A DNA stretch of 64,000 nucleotides from Mangrovibrevibacter kandeliae. GTDB lineage: Bacteria; Pseudomonadota; Alphaproteobacteria; Rhizobiales; Rhizobiaceae. Below are positions 54,701 to 63,727 of this stretch, piece after piece. How positions within the stretch are numbered: the first letter of the stretch is position 1; the number at the start of each line of letters is the position of its first letter. The notes beneath the pieces are model-generated. The model was not told where the DNA came from. It made no database searches and saw only the letters and a list, made by a program, of their open reading frames with translations. The stretch is taken from positions 496,001 to 560,000 of the forward strand of contig NZ_JANIFJ010000002.1 of the NCBI RefSeq assembly GCF_024519155.1, written 5' to 3'. Both the position numbers and the translations under genes were made by a program.

Positions 54701-57271
54701 GACAGGGCGACCGTCCACATCGAGCCGCGCTTCGCCGGCAAGGCCGAGGTGCTGGTGATGGACGAGCGGGTGATCGCGACCGCCACCGCCGACATTCCGG
54801 CCGAAGGCGGCGACGTCACGCTCGACGTCACCCGCGACTGGGGTCCCGGCGCCTACGTCACGGCCGTGCTCTACCGGCCGATGCAGATCGAGGCGAAGCA
54901 GATGCCGGCGCGCGCCATCGGCCTCGCCCACGTCTCGGTGGATCCCGGCGACCGGGCGCTCTCTGTCGCCATCGACGCGCCGGAAACGGTGCGCCCGCGC
55001 CGGAGCATTCCCGTTTCGGTCAAGGTCGACGGCATCACCGCGGGCGAGACGGCCTATGTCACGCTCGCGGCGGTCGACAACGGCATCCTCAACATCACCG
55101 GCTTCCAGCCGCCCTCGCCACAGGGCTTCTACTTCGGCCAACGGCGGCTGGGGGTGGAGATCCGCGACCTCTACTCGCGTCTCATCGACCGGATGCAGGG
55201 GGCACCCGGCACGGTGCGTTCGGGCGGCGACGCCGGCTCCTCCTATCTGTCGCCGCCGCCGATGGACCAGCTGGTGGCGCTCTATTCGGGCGTCGTCACC
55301 GTCGGGCCGGACGGCACGGCCAGCGTCGCGCTTGACCTGCCGGACTTCAACGGCAGCCTGAAGCTGATGGCGATCGCCTGGTCGAAGACCGGCGTCGGGC
55401 AGGCCAGCCGCGACATGACGGTGCGCGACCCTGTGGTGGTCGCCGTCAGCCGGCCGCGCTTCCTCGCGCCCGGCGACCGGTCGCGCATCGCGATCGACGT
55501 CACCCATGTCGAAGGCCCGCTCGGCACGGCGGTCCTCGACCTCTCCGGCGACGCCGACATCGTCACGGTCGAGGCGAACGCCCACGCCGAGGTCGAGCTG
55601 ACGGCGCAGGGCCGCCAGACGCTGCTGGTGCCGGTCACCGCCACCCATGTCGGCGACGCCGCGCTGACGCTGATCGCGTCGCTGCCAGGGGGCGAGCGGC
55701 TGGAGAAGCACTTCGATCTGCCGGTGCGCTCGCTCGCGCCGGAGGACGTCAGGAAGAGCGCCTTTCCGCTGACGGCCGACGGCGGCAAGCTGATCCTCGG
55801 CGACGACGTCTTTGCCGACTTCGTTCCGGGCACCGGCCATGCGACCGTCTCGATCACCGGCGCCGCGGGCTTCGACGTCGCCGGCGCCGTGCGGGCGCTC
55901 GACCGCTACCCCTATGGCTGTACCGAGCAGCTGACCAGTCGCGCGCTGCCGCTCGTCTATCTCGACCGCACCATCGTCGCCGCCGGCCTCACCGGCAGCG
56001 ACGACGTGCGCGAGCGCATCGACAAGGCGATCAGCGGCGTCCTCGCCAACCAGAGCTCGAACGGCGCCTTCGGCGTCTGGCAGCCCGACTCCGGCGACCT
56101 CTGGCTCGACGCCTACGTCACGGACTTCCTGACACGGGCCCGCGAGGGTGGCTATGCAGTGCCGGACGAGGCGTTCACCCTCGCGCTCGACAACCTGCGC
56201 AACACGCTGAGCTACCAGCCGGACGATCCGGACTGGGGGCCGGTCGCCTATGCCTATTACGTCCTCGCCCGGAACGGGCGCGCGGCGATCGGCGACCTGC
56301 GCTACTACGCCGACACCAAGGCCGACAGCTTCCCGACACCGCTCGCCAGGGCGCACATGGCCGCCGCGCTCGCGCTCTATGGCGACCGGCTGCGGGCTGA
56401 GGCGCTGTTCCGCAGCGCCGTCGCCGACGCCAGGGCCGCGACCGGCAAGGCGCCGGGAGCCTTCGCCCAGCATTACGGCACGCCGTTGCGCGACGAGGCG
56501 GCGGTGCTGACGCTGGGGCTGGAGACGGCGGTGGACGGCATCGGCTTCGACGGGCTCGTGGCAAGCGTCAGCGACGGCGTCAGCGGCAAGCCGCACACCT
56601 CGACGCAGGAGGACGCCTGGTCGCTGCTCGCCGCGCACGCCCTCCTCAGCCGCGATCCGCCGAAGCTGAGCGTCGGCGGCAAGGCGGTGGACGGCCCCTA
56701 TGTCGCGTCCTTCGATGCGGCGGCGCTGGCCGAGCCCGTGCAGATCCTCAACCGCGCCAAGAGCGCGACCACCGCCGAGGTGACGGTTGCCGGTGTCCCC
56801 ACCGATCCGCTGCCGGCCGAGAGCACCGGCTACGCGATCAGCCGCAGCTACTATACGCTCGAGGGCGAGGAGGCCGACCCGTCCAACATCGGGCAGGGCG
56901 ACCGGCTGGTCGCCGTCGTCGAGGTGCAGCCGAGCGACACCGAGGTGGCACGGCTGATGATCGACGACCCGTTGCCGGCGGGCCTCGAGATCGACAATCC
57001 CGCGATCCTGAAGAGCGGCGACGTGGCGACGCTCGACTGGCTGGAGCTGACCGGCGAGGCGGCGCACACCGAATTCCGCGCCGACCGCTTCCTCGCCGCC
57101 GTCGACAAGGCGGAGGGGGACATGTCGACCCTACGCTTCGCCTACATCGTGCGCGCGGTCTCGCCCGGCGAGTTCGCCCATCCGGCCGCCGTGGTCGAGG
57201 ACATGTACCGGCCCGAGCGGCGCGGCCGCACCGAGGAAGGCCATGTCAGCGTCGTCGGCCCCCGCCGCTGA
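51746..57271 (+). CDS. Bacterial alpha-2-macroglobulin (YfhM-like) with PAN/Apple domain
   Basis: 1841-residue periplasmic or envelope-anchored protease trap. A signal-like helix (RSLALGVLLTAIGAAGLAAA) precedes a PAN/Apple domain at about residues 35-105 with paired cysteines (VCETACLSDDRCQAY ... GWCFLK). Macroglobulin domains fill the middle (TERGIYRAGDTAELTGLVRD; DKPRYRIGDRATVHIEPRF; VAAVDNGILNITGF-type core). The thioester motif YPYGCTEQ, with Cys1392, is intact, so the trap should be reactive. The GTG at 51746 follows GGGGAGGGGC. Its 3' end overlaps pbpC by 29 bases; the A2M-PBP1C pairing is a known module thought to protect and repair the wall. Confidence 0.95.
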   Translation: MTGLRSLALGVLLTAIGAAGLAAAVDPAVAQERRIISSPGSDFFGGDYDVLKGVDQNVCETACLSDDRCQAYTLNVKNGWCFLKSSAGELRASKGAVSGKVVVAQVPDEDEIATREAALSFLPAELRDAARSLRESIGDEEQDPSLTGDLAAKARQAAAGDPATAVTLLREAVKREPDDGALWLELARTALAWQPDDWQQRADNEALRNSAAVDAYVLAPDPETQAQALAVLAQSMELADNWKLAIKSYRASLALAADADADTQAKLEAAVASHGFRITDNSVDTNAASPRICLVFSDELSPALINGESVGDYVSVEGSDTLPVSASGNQICVDGVKHGERYRIKVRPGVASKDGEVLTQTADLSVYVRDRDPSVRFASNAYVLPAGGEATIPVTTINTDKVQARLLRIGDRELARTIADGQLLSQLSSWEIDDITQSRAPEVWKGSVEVRRETNAEVVTAIPVSALVKELQPGVYLLTATAANGNPNDEATATQWFVVTDIGLTSFSGEDGFHVFARSLGSAEPKPGVELQLVAVDNEVLGTETTDASGHVRFAAGLLRGAGAQRPAVLLARSGATDRAGADAAPSGDFAFLDLTAQPFDLTDRGVEGRAPAGALDVFLTTERGIYRAGDTAELTGLVRDARGEAVTGLTLTGIVTRPDGVEFKRETLADVGAGGFAWPVALPANGQRGTWRFAVYTDPKAAPLAAVTALVEDFEPEKIDFTVATEDATLDPAAPPTLAVDAHYLFGAPAGGLEVSGEIVVSSVTGIDGYPGYSFGLASDEPTTLRQPFAGDATDAEGQTSVTPDAFEAPVTTRPLQGEVDMQLTDTSGRPLERTLTLPLAGSSPRIGVKPLFSGAVPEGKTAGFDLIALDAQGQRSALPAVGWVLNKITTDFQWYNTNGRWNYEPIHRSARIASGTVDVPADAPAHLDLPVEWGSYELTLTDPAGTATPASLTFDAGWYVAASSLETPDILKVSLDKPRYRIGDRATVHIEPRFAGKAEVLVMDERVIATATADIPAEGGDVTLDVTRDWGPGAYVTAVLYRPMQIEAKQMPARAIGLAHVSVDPGDRALSVAIDAPETVRPRRSIPVSVKVDGITAGETAYVTLAAVDNGILNITGFQPPSPQGFYFGQRRLGVEIRDLYSRLIDRMQGAPGTVRSGGDAGSSYLSPPPMDQLVALYSGVVTVGPDGTASVALDLPDFNGSLKLMAIAWSKTGVGQASRDMTVRDPVVVAVSRPRFLAPGDRSRIAIDVTHVEGPLGTAVLDLSGDADIVTVEANAHAEVELTAQGRQTLLVPVTATHVGDAALTLIASLPGGERLEKHFDLPVRSLAPEDVRKSAFPLTADGGKLILGDDVFADFVPGTGHATVSITGAAGFDVAGAVRALDRYPYGCTEQLTSRALPLVYLDRTIVAAGLTGSDDVRERIDKAISGVLANQSSNGAFGVWQPDSGDLWLDAYVTDFLTRAREGGYAVPDEAFTLALDNLRNTLSYQPDDPDWGPVAYAYYVLARNGRAAIGDLRYYADTKADSFPTPLARAHMAAALALYGDRLRAEALFRSAVADARAATGKAPGAFAQHYGTPLRDEAAVLTLGLETAVDGIGFDGLVASVSDGVSGKPHTSTQEDAWSLLAAHALLSRDPPKLSVGGKAVDGPYVASFDAAALAEPVQILNRAKSATTAEVTVAGVPTDPLPAESTGYAISRSYYTLEGEEADPSNIGQGDRLVAVVEVQPSDTEVARLMIDDPLPAGLEIDNPAILKSGDVATLDWLELTGEAAHTEFRADRFLAAVDKAEGDMSTLRFAYIVRAVSPGEFAHPAAVVEDMYRPERRGRTEEGHVSVVGPRR

Positions 57272-59372
57272 GCCGAAGCCAGCTTTAACCGGCTTGGGGC
57301 CTCGGCGCCTGCGCCGGCTCTTTGCTGCCGCCCTCGTCCTCGTCTGCGCCGCCGTTCTCTGCGGCGCAGTCCTCTTCGGCCTGAACGCGGCGATCGAGGC
57401 ACGTGTCGGCGTGGTGCCGGAGCCGGAGGTCGCGACCGTGGTGGACGACCGGGACGGCCATCTGCTGCGGGCCTTCGCAAGCGCCGACGGTCGCTGGCGG
57501 CTCGACGTGCAGCGGTCCGAGGTCGATCCGCGCTTCCTTCAGATGCTCCTCGCCTGGGAGGATCGCCGGTTCTGGACGCATGGCGGCGTCGACGGCCGCG
57601 CCCTCGTCCGCGCCGCCTGGCAGGCGCTCACGCACGGGCACATCGTCTCCGGTGGCTCGACGCTGACGATGCAGGTCGCGCGCATGCTGCGCGGCAGCCC
57701 GAACGACAGCCTCGCCGACAAGGCCGACCAGATCCTCGATGCGGTGGCGCTGGAGCGCACGCTGCCGAAGACAGCCATCGTCGACCTCTATCTCAAGATC
57801 GCCCCCTATGGCGGCAACCTGGAGGGCGTGCGCGCCGCCGCGCTCGCCTGGTTCGGCAAGGAGCCGAAGCGGCTGACGGCGGCCGAGGCGGCGCTGCTCG
57901 TGGTGCTGCCGCAATCGCCCGAGCGGTTCCGGCCCGACCGGTTTCCCGCCCGCGCCAAGACCGCACGCGACCGCGTGCTGACGCGGATGCAGCACCTCGG
58001 CCTGCTCGCCGCGCCCGAAGCCGAGCGGGCGCGCGCCGAGCCCGTGCCGCGGCGGCGGCGCGAGCTGCCGATGCTCGCGGCCCATGCCGCCCAGCGGCTG
58101 GTCGATGCGGCACCGACCCGCAAGCGCTTCCGCCTCACCGTCGACGCCGGCCTGCAGCAGCGGCTGGAGGACTATGCGCGCGAGAAGGCGACCCATCTCG
58201 GCGAGCATGTCAGCCTCGCGCTCCTCGTCGCCGACCATGCGACCGGCGCGATTCTCGCCTCGGTCGGCTCGCCGGACCTCTTTGATGCCGAGCGGCAGGG
58301 GCATGTCGATCTGACCGAGGCGCTCCGCTCGCCGGGTTCGACGCTGAAGCCGCTGATCTACGGCCTCGCCTTCGAGCGGGGGGTCGCGCATCCCGAGAGC
58401 CTTGTCGACGACCGCCCGGCCGACTTCGCGGGCTACACGCCGCAGAACTTCGATCATGTCTACGAGGGCGTCATCACCGCGCGCCGCGCGCTGCAGCTGT
58501 CGCGCAACCTGCCGGCGGTCGAGCTCCTGTCGGCCGTCGGGCCGTCGCGGCTGGTGCAGCGCATGCGCCGCGCCGGGGCGCATCCAGAACTCGGCAACCG
58601 CTCGCTGCCGGGCCTCGCCATCGGCCTCGGCGGCCTCGGCCTGTCGCTGCACGACCTCGTCGGCATCTATGCCGCCATCGCCAACGAAGGCCGGGCGGTG
58701 CCGCTGCGGATCGACGCCGACGCGGCGCCCGACAAGCCGAAGGCCTTGCGCGTGCTGAGCCCTCAGGCCGCCTGGTACGTGTCCTCGATCCTGTCCGGCG
58801 CGACCGCCACGGTGAAGGGCTCGCCCGGCGAGGTCGCCTACAAGACCGGCACGTCCTACGGCTATCGCGATGCCTGGACCATCGGCTTCGACGGACAGCA
58901 CGTGGTCGGCGTCTGGCTCGGCCGGCCGGACGGGGCAACGGTGCCCGGCCTTGTCGGCCAGGACTCGGCGGTGCCGGTGATGCGGGACGTCTTCGCCCGG
59001 CTCGGGCCCCTCACGCGCCTGCCGGGGCCGCCGCCCGGCATCCTCGCCGCCGCCGGCGATGGGCTGCCGCCGCCGCTCCGCCGCATCGGCGCCGCGGCCG
59101 CGCTGAAACGCGGCGGCCTGGTTCCGGAAATCACCTTCCCGATCGACGCCTCGCGGGTCGAGCTCGGCCTCGACAGCGGTGCGCCATCCGATCTGTTTCT
59201 CAAGGTGCGCAACGGCCGCCCGCCCTTCACCTGGTATGTCGACGGCGCCCCGGTGGCCCGCAACGAGCTGCGTCATCAAGCGGTCTGGCACCCGATCGAG
59301 CCGGGCTTCGTCACGATCTCGGTCGTCGACGCAACCGGTGCCGCGTCGCGCAGCCGGGTCTTCCTGCAGTAG
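57243..59372 (+). CDS. pbpC: Penicillin-binding protein 1C
   Basis: 709-residue inner-membrane class A PBP. A transmembrane helix lies at about residues 26-50. The glycosyltransferase domain has AWEDRRFWTHGGVDG, SGGSTLTMQVARML and VDLYLKIAPYGGNLEG. The transpeptidase domain has STLK with Ser366, SRN, and KTGTS at about residue 534. A C-terminal BiPBP_C domain (about residues 620-709, RPPFTWYVDGAPV...FVTISVVDATG) completes the PBP1C architecture. It overlaps the macroglobulin gene, implying coupled translation, and probably fills wall lesions after envelope attack. Confidence 0.97.
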   Translation: MSASSAPAAEPKPALTGLGPRRLRRLFAAALVLVCAAVLCGAVLFGLNAAIEARVGVVPEPEVATVVDDRDGHLLRAFASADGRWRLDVQRSEVDPRFLQMLLAWEDRRFWTHGGVDGRALVRAAWQALTHGHIVSGGSTLTMQVARMLRGSPNDSLADKADQILDAVALERTLPKTAIVDLYLKIAPYGGNLEGVRAAALAWFGKEPKRLTAAEAALLVVLPQSPERFRPDRFPARAKTARDRVLTRMQHLGLLAAPEAERARAEPVPRRRRELPMLAAHAAQRLVDAAPTRKRFRLTVDAGLQQRLEDYAREKATHLGEHVSLALLVADHATGAILASVGSPDLFDAERQGHVDLTEALRSPGSTLKPLIYGLAFERGVAHPESLVDDRPADFAGYTPQNFDHVYEGVITARRALQLSRNLPAVELLSAVGPSRLVQRMRRAGAHPELGNRSLPGLAIGLGGLGLSLHDLVGIYAAIANEGRAVPLRIDADAAPDKPKALRVLSPQAAWYVSSILSGATATVKGSPGEVAYKTGTSYGYRDAWTIGFDGQHVVGVWLGRPDGATVPGLVGQDSAVPVMRDVFARLGPLTRLPGPPPGILAAAGDGLPPPLRRIGAAAALKRGGLVPEITFPIDASRVELGLDSGAPSDLFLKVRNGRPPFTWYVDGAPVARNELRHQAVWHPIEPGFVTISVVDATGAASRSRVFLQ

Positions 59373-59516
59373 CTGCGCGGTCCACCGTAACCAAACCGCA
59401 ACCATTCGTGCGAAAAGCCCCAGGCGACGGAACCGGCGCCGACACGCGCAGTTGCGCCGACGTCGAGGCGCTGCCCAAGGCCTCATCCGCGCGAGACACG
59501 GACTGGACCGCCTTCC

Positions 59517-60539
59517 TTGACCCCTCCTGATGCCGGCATCGGACGTACACTCGTCGACAGCTTCACCCCCGTCAGCCGGGAGGCGCGCGAAGCGCTCAGC
59601 GCCGCGCCACGCACGGCAGAGGCGCACCGCCGCGCGCTCGCCGACGTCGCCGCGCTCGGGGAAGTGCGGGTCGGGCCGGTGCTGCATCGCGGGCCGCTCG
59701 CCTTCCCGTTCACGGCCCTCGCCTGGAACCTCGAACGCGGTCTCTACCCGCAGGCGAGCGCCGAGCTGATGATCAGCCAGGGTCCGGCGGTGGTGCTGGC
59801 CTGCGAGGTCGACAACGGCATGGCCCGCACGGCGCAGCGCGACACCGCGCGCCTCCTGTCGCGCGATCTCGGGCTGCAACGGGCGGATGCCGTGGAGTTC
59901 CTGGAGCTCGGCCTCGGCAATGCGCAGGACCGCCGCGTCGCCATGGAGGCGGAGAACGCCCTTGGCTTCCATGGCAACCTCGTGCTTGCCGCCACCCCGG
60001 TCGAGACCGCGGCGCTCGTGCGGCTCGACGTCGATGGCCGCTGGTTCGTCGAGGACGCCGGACAGCCGCGGATCGGCGGGCGCATGGCGGTGGCGGCGCG
60101 GCTGATGACCGTCGACGGACCGTTCTGGGCGGTCGCCACGCATCTGGAGAGCCGGGCGACGGCGGCCGAGCGCGAAGTGCAGGCCGGGCGGCTGCTCGAC
60201 GCGCTCGACGCGCTCGCGGGCGAGACGCCGGTGCTGATCGGCGGCGACATGAACACCGGCAACGAAAAGGACGGCGACTGGCGCCGCGAGGGGCTGCTGA
60301 GGCTGGTGCGCGAGCGCGGCTACGCGGCTCATGACGCGGGCGCCGAGGTCACGACGCGCGAAAGCCACCTGTCGCCGGGCCCCGCACGCGGCATGAAGCT
60401 CGACTGGTTCTTCAGCCGCGGCTTGGAGGTCGCCGCCAGCTGGATCGTGCCGGCGCTGGCGCCCGACGGGACGCCGCTCTCCGATCACGAGATGATTGCC
60501 TGCCGCATCCAGGGCTTCTCGGCCGGCCGGCCATCGTGA
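59517..60539 (+). CDS. Endonuclease/exonuclease/phosphatase (EEP) family hydrolase
   Basis: About 340 residues. The EEP core is visible: ALAWNLERG (Asn), a metal-binding Glu in VVLACEVDNG, WAVATHLES (His), VLIGGDMNTG (Asp and Asn), KLDWFFSRG and the terminal LSDHEMIACRI (Asp-His). These give a metal-dependent phosphodiesterase or phosphomonoesterase; the substrate (nucleic acid, phosphoinositide-like or sphingomyelin-like lipid) cannot be chosen. There is no clear signal peptide. The start is uncertain: TTG at 59517 is the frame's first start-like codon and no ATG is available before the conserved region. It lies 144 bases after pbpC on the same strand. Confidence 0.8.
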   Translation: MTPPDAGIGRTLVDSFTPVSREAREALSAAPRTAEAHRRALADVAALGEVRVGPVLHRGPLAFPFTALAWNLERGLYPQASAELMISQGPAVVLACEVDNGMARTAQRDTARLLSRDLGLQRADAVEFLELGLGNAQDRRVAMEAENALGFHGNLVLAATPVETAALVRLDVDGRWFVEDAGQPRIGGRMAVAARLMTVDGPFWAVATHLESRATAAEREVQAGRLLDALDALAGETPVLIGGDMNTGNEKDGDWRREGLLRLVRERGYAAHDAGAEVTTRESHLSPGPARGMKLDWFFSRGLEVAASWIVPALAPDGTPLSDHEMIACRIQGFSAGRPS

Positions 60540-60691
60540 CGCACCGCGAGGTGACCGTTTTCACGTCCGCGCCGCACGCCACCCCTTCGAAAGACGGCCG
60601 AAATACGGTAGGCAGGGCCGCCTTCCACCCGCCTTCTTCCCCAAAAGGACGCCATCGGGCGTCCGAGCCAGCGACAGAGGTACCCGACCAG

Positions 60692-61522
60692 ATGACGATG
60701 ACCCGCATCCTCGCCCGAGCCGCCCTCCTCGCCGCCACGCTTCTGACCGGAAGCCTCGCCGCCCTGCCGGCTCAGGCGGCCTCCTGCGGCAACAGCGCGT
60801 CCGGCTTCGACGCCTGGCTCGAGGACTTCAAGGCGCAGGCACAGCGCGCCGGCATCTCGCGCTCGACGATCAACAGCGCGCTGGGCAATGTCAGCTACGA
60901 TCGCAAGGTCATCAGTCTCGACCGCAACCAGCACAGCTTCAAGCTGTCGCTCGACGACTTCATGGCCCGCCGCGCACCGCCGAGCTACATCCGCAAGGGG
61001 CAGCAGGTGATCCAGCAGAACGGCCGGCTGCTCGACTCGATCGAGCGACGCTACGGCGTGCAGAAGGAGATCCTCGTCGCCATCTGGGGCATGGAGACCG
61101 GCTTCGGCGGCAATTCCGGCAACATGAACGTGTTCAAGTCGCTGGCGACGCTCTCCTACGACTGTCGGCGGTCGGACTTCTTCACCGAGGAACTGATGGC
61201 GGCGCTGCAGATCGTCGACCGCGGCGACATGCAGGCGAGCCAGATGCGCGGCGCCTGGGCGGGCGAGATCGGCCAGACGCAGTTTCTCGCCAAGAACTAC
61301 GTGCGCTTTGCAGTCGACGGCGACGGCGACGGGCGGCGCGACCTCATCCGCTCGCGCGCCGACGTGCTCGCCTCGACGGCCAACTTCCTCGCCCAGAAGG
61401 GCTGGCGGCCGGGCGCGGGCTACAATCCGGGTCAGCCGAACTTCTCGGTGCTGCAGGAGTGGAACCGCGCGACGGTCTACCAGCAGGCGCTGGCACTGTT
61501 CGCCTCGAAGATGGCGAACTGA
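60692..61522 (+). CDS. MltB-type lytic murein transglycosylase
   Basis: 276-residue exported enzyme cleaving the glycan backbone of peptidoglycan to 1,6-anhydro products. Signal peptide MTRILARAALLAATLLTGSLAALPAQA. Domain: CGNSASGFDAWLEDFKAQAQRAGIS, a catalytic Glu in VAIWGMETGFGGNSGNMNVFKSLATLSYDCRR, WAGEIGQTQFLAKNYVRFAVDGDGDGRRDLI and STANFLAQKGWRPG. It lacks the C-terminal peptidoglycan-binding domain seen in longer members. The ATG at 60692 is chosen for the signal peptide; a weak GAGG lies about 11 bases upstream. It fits the envelope theme of the macroglobulin/PBP1C genes upstream. Confidence 0.93.
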   Translation: MTMTRILARAALLAATLLTGSLAALPAQAASCGNSASGFDAWLEDFKAQAQRAGISRSTINSALGNVSYDRKVISLDRNQHSFKLSLDDFMARRAPPSYIRKGQQVIQQNGRLLDSIERRYGVQKEILVAIWGMETGFGGNSGNMNVFKSLATLSYDCRRSDFFTEELMAALQIVDRGDMQASQMRGAWAGEIGQTQFLAKNYVRFAVDGDGDGRRDLIRSRADVLASTANFLAQKGWRPGAGYNPGQPNFSVLQEWNRATVYQQALALFASKMAN

Positions 61523-61574
61523 GTCCGGGGCCGGCGACCACCGTTCAGCGGCTCTGAGGCGCGTCGACTTGCAG

Positions 61575-61601
61575 GTCATCCCGGTCTCGCACCGGGATGA
61601 C
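61575..61601. repeat. REP-like palindrome between convergent genes
   Basis: GTCATCCCGGT (61575-61585) pairs perfectly with ACCGGGATGAC (61591-61601) around CTCGC. The sequence resembles the widespread GTCAT(T)CCCG...CGGGA(A)TGAC class of repetitive extragenic palindromes. It sits in the 154-base gap between the lytic transglycosylase and GST gene ends and could also act as a bidirectional terminator. Only one copy was noticed here. Confidence 0.6.
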
Positions 61602-61676
61602 GACTTGGTGGTGCGGTCGATCAGCCGGACATGACCGCCTCGCCGCGAGAGTGCGGCGGCGCCCGCGTGGCGGCCG

Positions 61677-62408
61677 CTACTCCCCGTCGAGCTCCGGATA
61701 GTGCCGGAAGATGCCATCCTCGTTGAAGGGCTGACGGCGCGCGCTCGCCAGATAGGCGGCGAGCCGCGGCTGCCCTGCGACCCGCTCGGCGAGATCGGAG
61801 ATGGCGACAAAGTCGGGGGCCAGCACGGCCATGCGGCGCGGAAAGGCGTAACGAAGGCCCTGCCAGACCTGAAAGAGGCCGAGGTCGGCATAGCTCATCC
61901 GATCGCCGACGAGCCAGGTGGAGCCGGCCGGGTTCGCCTTCAGGATCGCGTCGTACCAGCCGAGGAACTTCGGCATCCGGCTCTCTCGGAACTCGCTTGC
62001 CCGCCGGGCCGCCTCGGGCTTCTGGTCTTCGTAATAGAGCCCCACCCCGACCGGGTGGTGGACGTCGTGCGCCTCGGCGACGAGATCGGCGGTGGTGGTT
62101 GCGATCTGCCGGGCGAAGAGGCGATCGCCCGGCGCCTCCGGTGCGAGGCCCAGCGTCTCGCCGAGATGCGCCACGATCACCGGCGTCTGCGCCAGGACGA
62201 GGTTCCCGTCGCGCAGGAAGGGCGGCGCGAACGGGATCTGCGGCCCCTGCTCCCCATCGAGGTAGGCGCTCATCGCCGCCATGCCGCCGCCCGCCTCGGC
62301 CGGCACGCGGTTCATCTCGCGATAGTCGGCGCCGGCCGCCTCGAGCACCAGCCGGACGAATTCGCCGCGCCCCGGCAGGCCCGGCCAGTAGAAGAGATCA
62401 TAGGTCAT
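61677..62408 (-). CDS. Glutathione S-transferase family protein
   Basis: 243-residue cytoplasmic protein. The thioredoxin-like N-domain starts TYDLFYWPGLPGRGEFVRLVLEAAG, with a Tyr at the usual catalytic position, and has PFLRDGNLVLAQTPVIVAHLGE as the glutathione-binding region. The helical C-domain includes GSTWLVGDRMSYADLGLFQVWQGLRYAFP. The insert ADLVAEAHDVHHPVGVGLYYEDQ is typical of a sigma/alpha-like subgroup. The ATG at 62408 is preferred over one at 62459 because the conserved strand begins there; GGGAG is about 9 bases upstream. The substrate is unknown. Confidence 0.9.
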   Translation of the reverse strand: MTYDLFYWPGLPGRGEFVRLVLEAAGADYREMNRVPAEAGGGMAAMSAYLDGEQGPQIPFAPPFLRDGNLVLAQTPVIVAHLGETLGLAPEAPGDRLFARQIATTTADLVAEAHDVHHPVGVGLYYEDQKPEAARRASEFRESRMPKFLGWYDAILKANPAGSTWLVGDRMSYADLGLFQVWQGLRYAFPRRMAVLAPDFVAISDLAERVAGQPRLAAYLASARRQPFNEDGIFRHYPELDGE

Positions 62409-62485
62409 GGTCACATCTCCCGTTCGGGCGGGAGATGGCGGCTCGAACGGCGGCCGCAAGGCCGGCGACCGACTCCGCCAAAGAG

Positions 62486-63553
62486 CTAACCTTTAGTCGG
62501 CTCCGGCTCGCGATAGGGACCGCCGAGGCTGTCCTGAACGTAGAGCTCCTGCACGAAGATCATCGCCACGGCGACCACCGGCACGGCCATCGCAACCCCC
62601 ATCAGGCCAAACAGGAGCCCGAAGATCAGCTGCGCGCTCAAGGTCAGCGCGGGCGGCAGCGCGCTCGTCCAGCGCTGCGCCACCGGCTGGGCGATGTTGC
62701 TCTCCACGCCCTGGATCACGAGGTAGACCCCGAGGCCCCACAGAGCCATCACGGTGCTGTCCGAGAAGCCGGCGAGCACGATGACGACGCCGGCGACGAA
62801 CGGCCCGAGCGTCGGCACGAAGGCGAGCAGCCCGGCCTGCAGCGCCAGCAGGAAGGCGCTGGGCATGCCGATCAGCGCCAGCCCGATCCAGGAGACGACG
62901 AAGATCACGCTCATCGAGATCGCCTGCCCGGCCAGCCACAGCATCAGCTCGCGCGCGGCCTTCCACAGTGTCTCGTTGACGCGTGCGCGGCGCGCCTTCG
63001 GCACGAGACTGACGATGCCGCGCCGGTAGAGCTCCGGCTGCCAGGAGACGAAGACAGCGATGAACAGGATGAAGAAGGCATCCGAAAAGGCACCGAGGAT
63101 GCCGAAGGCGGTCTGCGAGGCGGAGGAGAACAGGCCCGCCGCGTTCGGCAGGAGCTGCTGCAGCTGATCGGTCTGCGACTGTCCGGCGCCACCCGACGTC
63201 ACGCCCCAGTCCTTGAGCGTCGACAGCACCTCGTTCAGCTGGTCCGAGACCAGCCGGACCAACGCGTTGAACTGCTCCACCAGGGTGATGCCGCCCCAGG
63301 CAAAGCCGCCGCCGAGGAGGAGGACGAGAAGCAGGTAGACGCTGCCGAGAGCCAGCATCGGCGGCAGGCCCAGGCGCTGCAGGCTGCGCGACAGGCCGCA
63401 GAAGGTCGCCGCGAGCACCAGCCCGGCAAAGATGATGAAGAAGGCCTGGGCCGCCTGCCAGAACAGGAACAGTGCCGAGGCGAGCGCGAACGCAATGCCG
63501 GCGACGATCAGCGTCTGCCGGGCGACCTGCCCGTCTTGCGAGGAAAGCGGCAT
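62486..63553 (-). CDS. AI-2E family transporter (PerM/TqsA-like)
   Basis: 355-residue inner-membrane protein with about seven to eight hydrophobic segments. Features: AAQAFFIIFAGLVLAATFCGLSRSLQRLGL, the loop with NALVRLVSDQLNEVLSTL, ALQAGLLAFVPTLGPFVAGVVIVLAGF, and the C-terminal GVESNIAQPVAQRWTSALPPALTLSAQLIFGLLFGLMGVAMAVPVVAV. The family exports small molecules or ions; several members are Na+/H+ antiporters rather than autoinducer exporters. An in-frame GTG at 63574 would add seven residues; ATG at 63553 is preferred. It is divergent from dedA. Confidence 0.92.
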   Translation of the reverse strand: MPLSSQDGQVARQTLIVAGIAFALASALFLFWQAAQAFFIIFAGLVLAATFCGLSRSLQRLGLPPMLALGSVYLLLVLLLGGGFAWGGITLVEQFNALVRLVSDQLNEVLSTLKDWGVTSGGAGQSQTDQLQQLLPNAAGLFSSASQTAFGILGAFSDAFFILFIAVFVSWQPELYRRGIVSLVPKARRARVNETLWKAARELMLWLAGQAISMSVIFVVSWIGLALIGMPSAFLLALQAGLLAFVPTLGPFVAGVVIVLAGFSDSTVMALWGLGVYLVIQGVESNIAQPVAQRWTSALPPALTLSAQLIFGLLFGLMGVAMAVPVVAVAMIFVQELYVQDSLGGPYREPEPTKG

Positions 63554-63727
63554 CTCGAACACACTCCGCTGCACCGGCAGATCCGTCAGGGACTCATATC
63601 GACCGCGCAGGCGAACGCAAGGGCGGCGCGGCCGTCGCCTCCGGCGCGCGCCGATCCTCCGGCGGGCCCGATGGCTGGCGCTGCCGGATCATGCTAGCAG
63701 CCATTCGACCACACGGGGGACTTTGGC

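Noticed and set aside
54275-60488. Very long reverse frames opposite the macroglobulin, pbpC and EEP genes
   Set aside because: These are low-complexity mirrors produced by high GC at codon position 3; no start signals or domains are present.
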